From contig CABSQC010000005.1 in the NCBI GenBank assembly GCA_902479835.1, positions 1 to 15,527 on the forward strand: 15,527 nt of DNA, given 5' to 3'. The stretch's first letter is position 1, and every line of letters starts with the position of its first letter. The notes beneath the pieces are model-generated. The model was not told the DNA's origin. It saw nothing but the letters and a program-made list of their open reading frames with translations, and made no database searches. Positions 13,409 to 15,527 of the stretch are shown piece after piece. The stretch comes from an uncultured Streptococcus sp. (lineage in GTDB: Bacteria; Bacillota; Bacilli; Lactobacillales; Streptococcaceae). The position numbers and the translations under genes were made by a program.

Positions 13409-15304
13409 ATGGTACGTTTACAAGATGATTTTTATGATTACGTCAATGGGGAATGGGCTGAGACAGCTGTGATTCCTGATGACAAACCGTCAACTGGTGG
13501 TTTTATGGACTTAGATCGAGACATCGAAAACTTGATGTTGGATATCACTGGGAAATGGCAACGGGGAGAAGAGCTGCCTGAAGACAGCATTCTGCAAAAC
13601 TTTGTCAAATACCATAAAATGGTGGCAGATTTTGATGCACGGGAAGCAGCTGGTGTGGCTCCAGCTATGCCCTTGATCAACGAAATCAAGGCCTTATCTT
13701 CCTTTGAAGACTATACCAGCAAGTTGGGCACCTATGAGCTAGCTGGCAAACCAAATCTCTTGCCATTTAGCGTGTCACCAGACTTTATGAATGCCCAAAT
13801 GAATGTCTTGTGGGGAGAAGCACTCGGTTTGATTTTGCCTGATACAACCTACTATGAAGAAGACAATGAAAAAGGACCAGAGTTATTAGCTGTTTGGCGT
13901 CAAATGGTTGAAAAACTCTTGGCAAAATTCGATTTCTCAGAGGAAGAAATCAAAGATATCCTAGATAAGGTCATTGCGGCTGATGCAGAATTGGCCAAAT
14001 ATGTCTTGTCAAACGAAGAAAAATCAGAGTACAACAAACTCTACCATCCTTATGAATGGGCAGATTTCAAGGCCTTGGTTCCAGAATTGCCACTCGATAC
14101 CTTCTTTACAGAAGTGATCGGACAAACGCCAGATACTATCATCGTGCCAGAAGAGCGTTTCTGGAAGGAATTCGCACCAACATTCTACTCAGCAGCCAAC
14201 TGGGAAAACCTTCATGCTAAATTGAAACTCGGCGCAGCTCTTTCTTGGACTTCCTTCTTGACCGAAGAAATCCGTGTCCTGTCTGGTGAATATGGACGGA
14301 CCATCACAGGGACACCAGAAGCACGTCCGAAAGAAAAGGCAGCTTTGGCTTTGGCAGAAGGACCTTATAGCCAAGCGCTTGGGCTCTGGTATGCGGGCGA
14401 AAAGTTTTCACCAGAAGCAAAAGCAGATGTAGAGCACAAAGTAGCGACCATGATTGAGGTCTACAAGGATCGTCTTGAAAAAGCAGACTGGCTCGCTCCT
14501 GAAACCCGCGAAAAAGCCATTGTCAAACTCAATGTCATCACACCACATATCGGCTACCCTGAAAAATTACCAGAAACATACGCCAAAAAGATCATCGACG
14601 AGAGCAAAAACTTGGTAGAAAATGCCCAAAAATTGGCTCAAATTTCCATTGCCCATACTTGGAGCAAGTGGAACCAACCAGTCGATCGGAGCGAATGGCA
14701 CATGCCAGCTAATATGGTCAATGCCTACTATGATCCGCAACAAAACCAAATCGTCTTCCCAGCAGCGATTTTGCAAGCACCTTTCTATGACCTTCATCAA
14801 TCGTCATCAGCCAACTACGGTGGAATCGGTGCAGTCATTGCTCATGAAATCTCCCACGCCTTTGATACCAATGGAGCATCCTTTGACGAGCACGGTAGCT
14901 TGAAAGACTGGTGGAAGCCAGAAGATTACGAAGCCTTTACCGCTCGTACCCAAAAAGTCATCGATCAGTTTGAAGGACAAGACTCTTACGGTGCTAAAAT
15001 TAACGGGAAATTGACCGTTTCTGAAAACGTGGCAGATCTAGGAGGCATCGCTGCAGCCCTTGAAGCCGCTAAGAAAGAGGAAGATTTCTCAGCAGAAGAA
15101 TTCTTCACCAACTTTGCTCGCATCTGGCGCATGAAAGCTCGGACAGAGTACATGCAACTCCTCGCAAGTGTCGATGTCCACGCACCAGGAAAACTCCGCA
15201 CCAATGTCCAATTACCAAACTTTGACGAATTCTTTGAAACCTTTGATGTCAAAGAAGGCGACGGCATGTGGCGCGCACCAGAGGATCGTGTAATTATTTG
15301 GTAG
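13409..15304 (+). CDS. pepO: Endopeptidase PepO (M13 neprilysin family)
   Basis: This is a zinc metallo-oligopeptidase of about 631 residues, full length for the streptococcal family. The zinc site is HEISH (H479, E480, H483) with the third ligand in ENVADLGG (E539, D543). The upstream N-A-Y-Y-D-P and A-A-I-L-Q-A-P-F-Y segments are typical of M13 peptidases. It has no signal peptide. It ends in VIIW where membrane M13 enzymes end in CxxW. Cytoplasmic peptide degradation is expected; pneumococcal PepO is also reported on the surface binding host proteins. I chose the ATG at 13409, giving the family start MVRLQDDFYDYVNGEW; a TTG at 13370 would add 13 residues that overlap the promoter. The Shine-Dalgarno sequence is weak (GAGAAG, very close). 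Confidence 0.95.
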   Translation: MVRLQDDFYDYVNGEWAETAVIPDDKPSTGGFMDLDRDIENLMLDITGKWQRGEELPEDSILQNFVKYHKMVADFDAREAAGVAPAMPLINEIKALSSFEDYTSKLGTYELAGKPNLLPFSVSPDFMNAQMNVLWGEALGLILPDTTYYEEDNEKGPELLAVWRQMVEKLLAKFDFSEEEIKDILDKVIAADAELAKYVLSNEEKSEYNKLYHPYEWADFKALVPELPLDTFFTEVIGQTPDTIIVPEERFWKEFAPTFYSAANWENLHAKLKLGAALSWTSFLTEEIRVLSGEYGRTITGTPEARPKEKAALALAEGPYSQALGLWYAGEKFSPEAKADVEHKVATMIEVYKDRLEKADWLAPETREKAIVKLNVITPHIGYPEKLPETYAKKIIDESKNLVENAQKLAQISIAHTWSKWNQPVDRSEWHMPANMVNAYYDPQQNQIVFPAAILQAPFYDLHQSSSANYGGIGAVIAHEISHAFDTNGASFDEHGSLKDWWKPEDYEAFTARTQKVIDQFEGQDSYGAKINGKLTVSENVADLGGIAAALEAAKKEEDFSAEEFFTNFARIWRMKARTEYMQLLASVDVHAPGKLRTNVQLPNFDEFFETFDVKEGDGMWRAPEDRVIIW

Positions 15305-15359
15305 TCTCGACTTCAGTTAATCAATTCATTGATTTTCTTGATTGCTCGTGAAAAAAACT

Positions 15360-15412
15360 AAAAATCCCCGAAGCCAAGTTTCAACTGACTGAAACTAGCT
15401 TTGGGGATTTTT
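15360..15412. terminator. Bidirectional terminator after pepO
   Basis: AAAAATCCCC (15360-15369) pairs with GGGGATTTTT (15403-15412), then AAGC/GCTT, and an inner AGTTTC/GAAACT hairpin. T runs occur on both strands. It ends pepO and the convergent gene entering from the right edge. Confidence 0.92.
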
Positions 15413-15419
15413 GAGTGGA

Positions 15420-15527
15420 TTAGAAATAATAAGGAACGTCAAACGAAAGTGGAGCGCTTTCAATCATTGCGCCGACGGATAAATTTAATTGATTAAAGCC
15501 TTGTATAATTCTTTGAATTTCATAGAA
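15420..15527 (-). CDS. C-terminal end of an unrecognised protein (5' part outside window)
   Basis: The minus strand has an open frame from the window edge to a TAA at 15420-15422, giving 35 residues that end SVGAMIESAPLSFDVPYYF. The stop lies 7 nt before a terminator that suits it, which supports a real gene end. I do not recognise the family from so short a piece. Confidence 0.5.
   Translation of the reverse strand, partial: FYEIQRIIQGFNQLNLSVGAMIESAPLSFDVPYYF

Overview
The window is chromosomal DNA of a low-GC Gram-positive coccus, almost certainly an oral Streptococcus of the mitis/sanguinis/parasanguinis type. The strongest clue is the block pepO | scaC-scaB-scaA-tpx, a manganese ABC transporter operon (sca in S. 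gordonii, fim in S. parasanguinis, psa in pneumococcus) divergent from pepO. A ScaR/SloR-like palindromic operator overlaps the -35 box of that operon. The order rarA, PrmA, RsmE, Rel, Dtd is also streptococcal. No species can be fixed without a database; the ScaA sequence looks closest, from memory, to S. parasanguinis FimA.

Layout. Positions 1-340 hold the scar of a decayed integrative element: the C-terminal part of an XRE-type repressor with no start, then a short tandem repeat and the terminator of a tRNA. Positions 340-613 are an RNA locus on the minus strand: a 6S RNA candidate with an excellent promoter, followed only a few bases later by tRNA-Lys(CTT). rarA (minus) comes next. A plus-strand run follows: a DUF3013-type gene, a NUDIX hydrolase, a GNAT acetyltransferase, prmA, rsmE, terminator, rel(A), dtd, terminator. 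The dtd terminator is shared with the convergent scaR. A DUF3114-type gene of unknown function (plus) sits between scaR and the 3' end of the manganese operon. The minus-strand operon scaC-scaB-scaA-tpx follows, and pepO (plus) starts from the opposite side of its control region. The right edge holds the last 35 codons of an unrecognised minus-strand gene.

How the genes work together. Two functional groups stand out. The first is translation and stress housekeeping: L11 and 16S rRNA methylation, (p)ppGpp turnover, D-aminoacyl-tRNA editing, 6S RNA control of RNA polymerase, and RarA at stalled forks. The second is manganese and oxidative-stress homeostasis: the ScaR repressor, its ScaCBA importer with a readable operator, thiol peroxidase, and PepO beside the operator.

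Most of the window is ordinary conserved core genome. The less explained parts are the 6S RNA/tRNA-Lys arrangement with an element scar beside it, an 88-bp imperfect palindrome immediately before prmA, a second inverted-repeat element between rel and dtd, and the DUF3114 gene inside the manganese locus. I see no CRISPR array, complete insertion sequence, intact prophage or obviously new multi-gene system.
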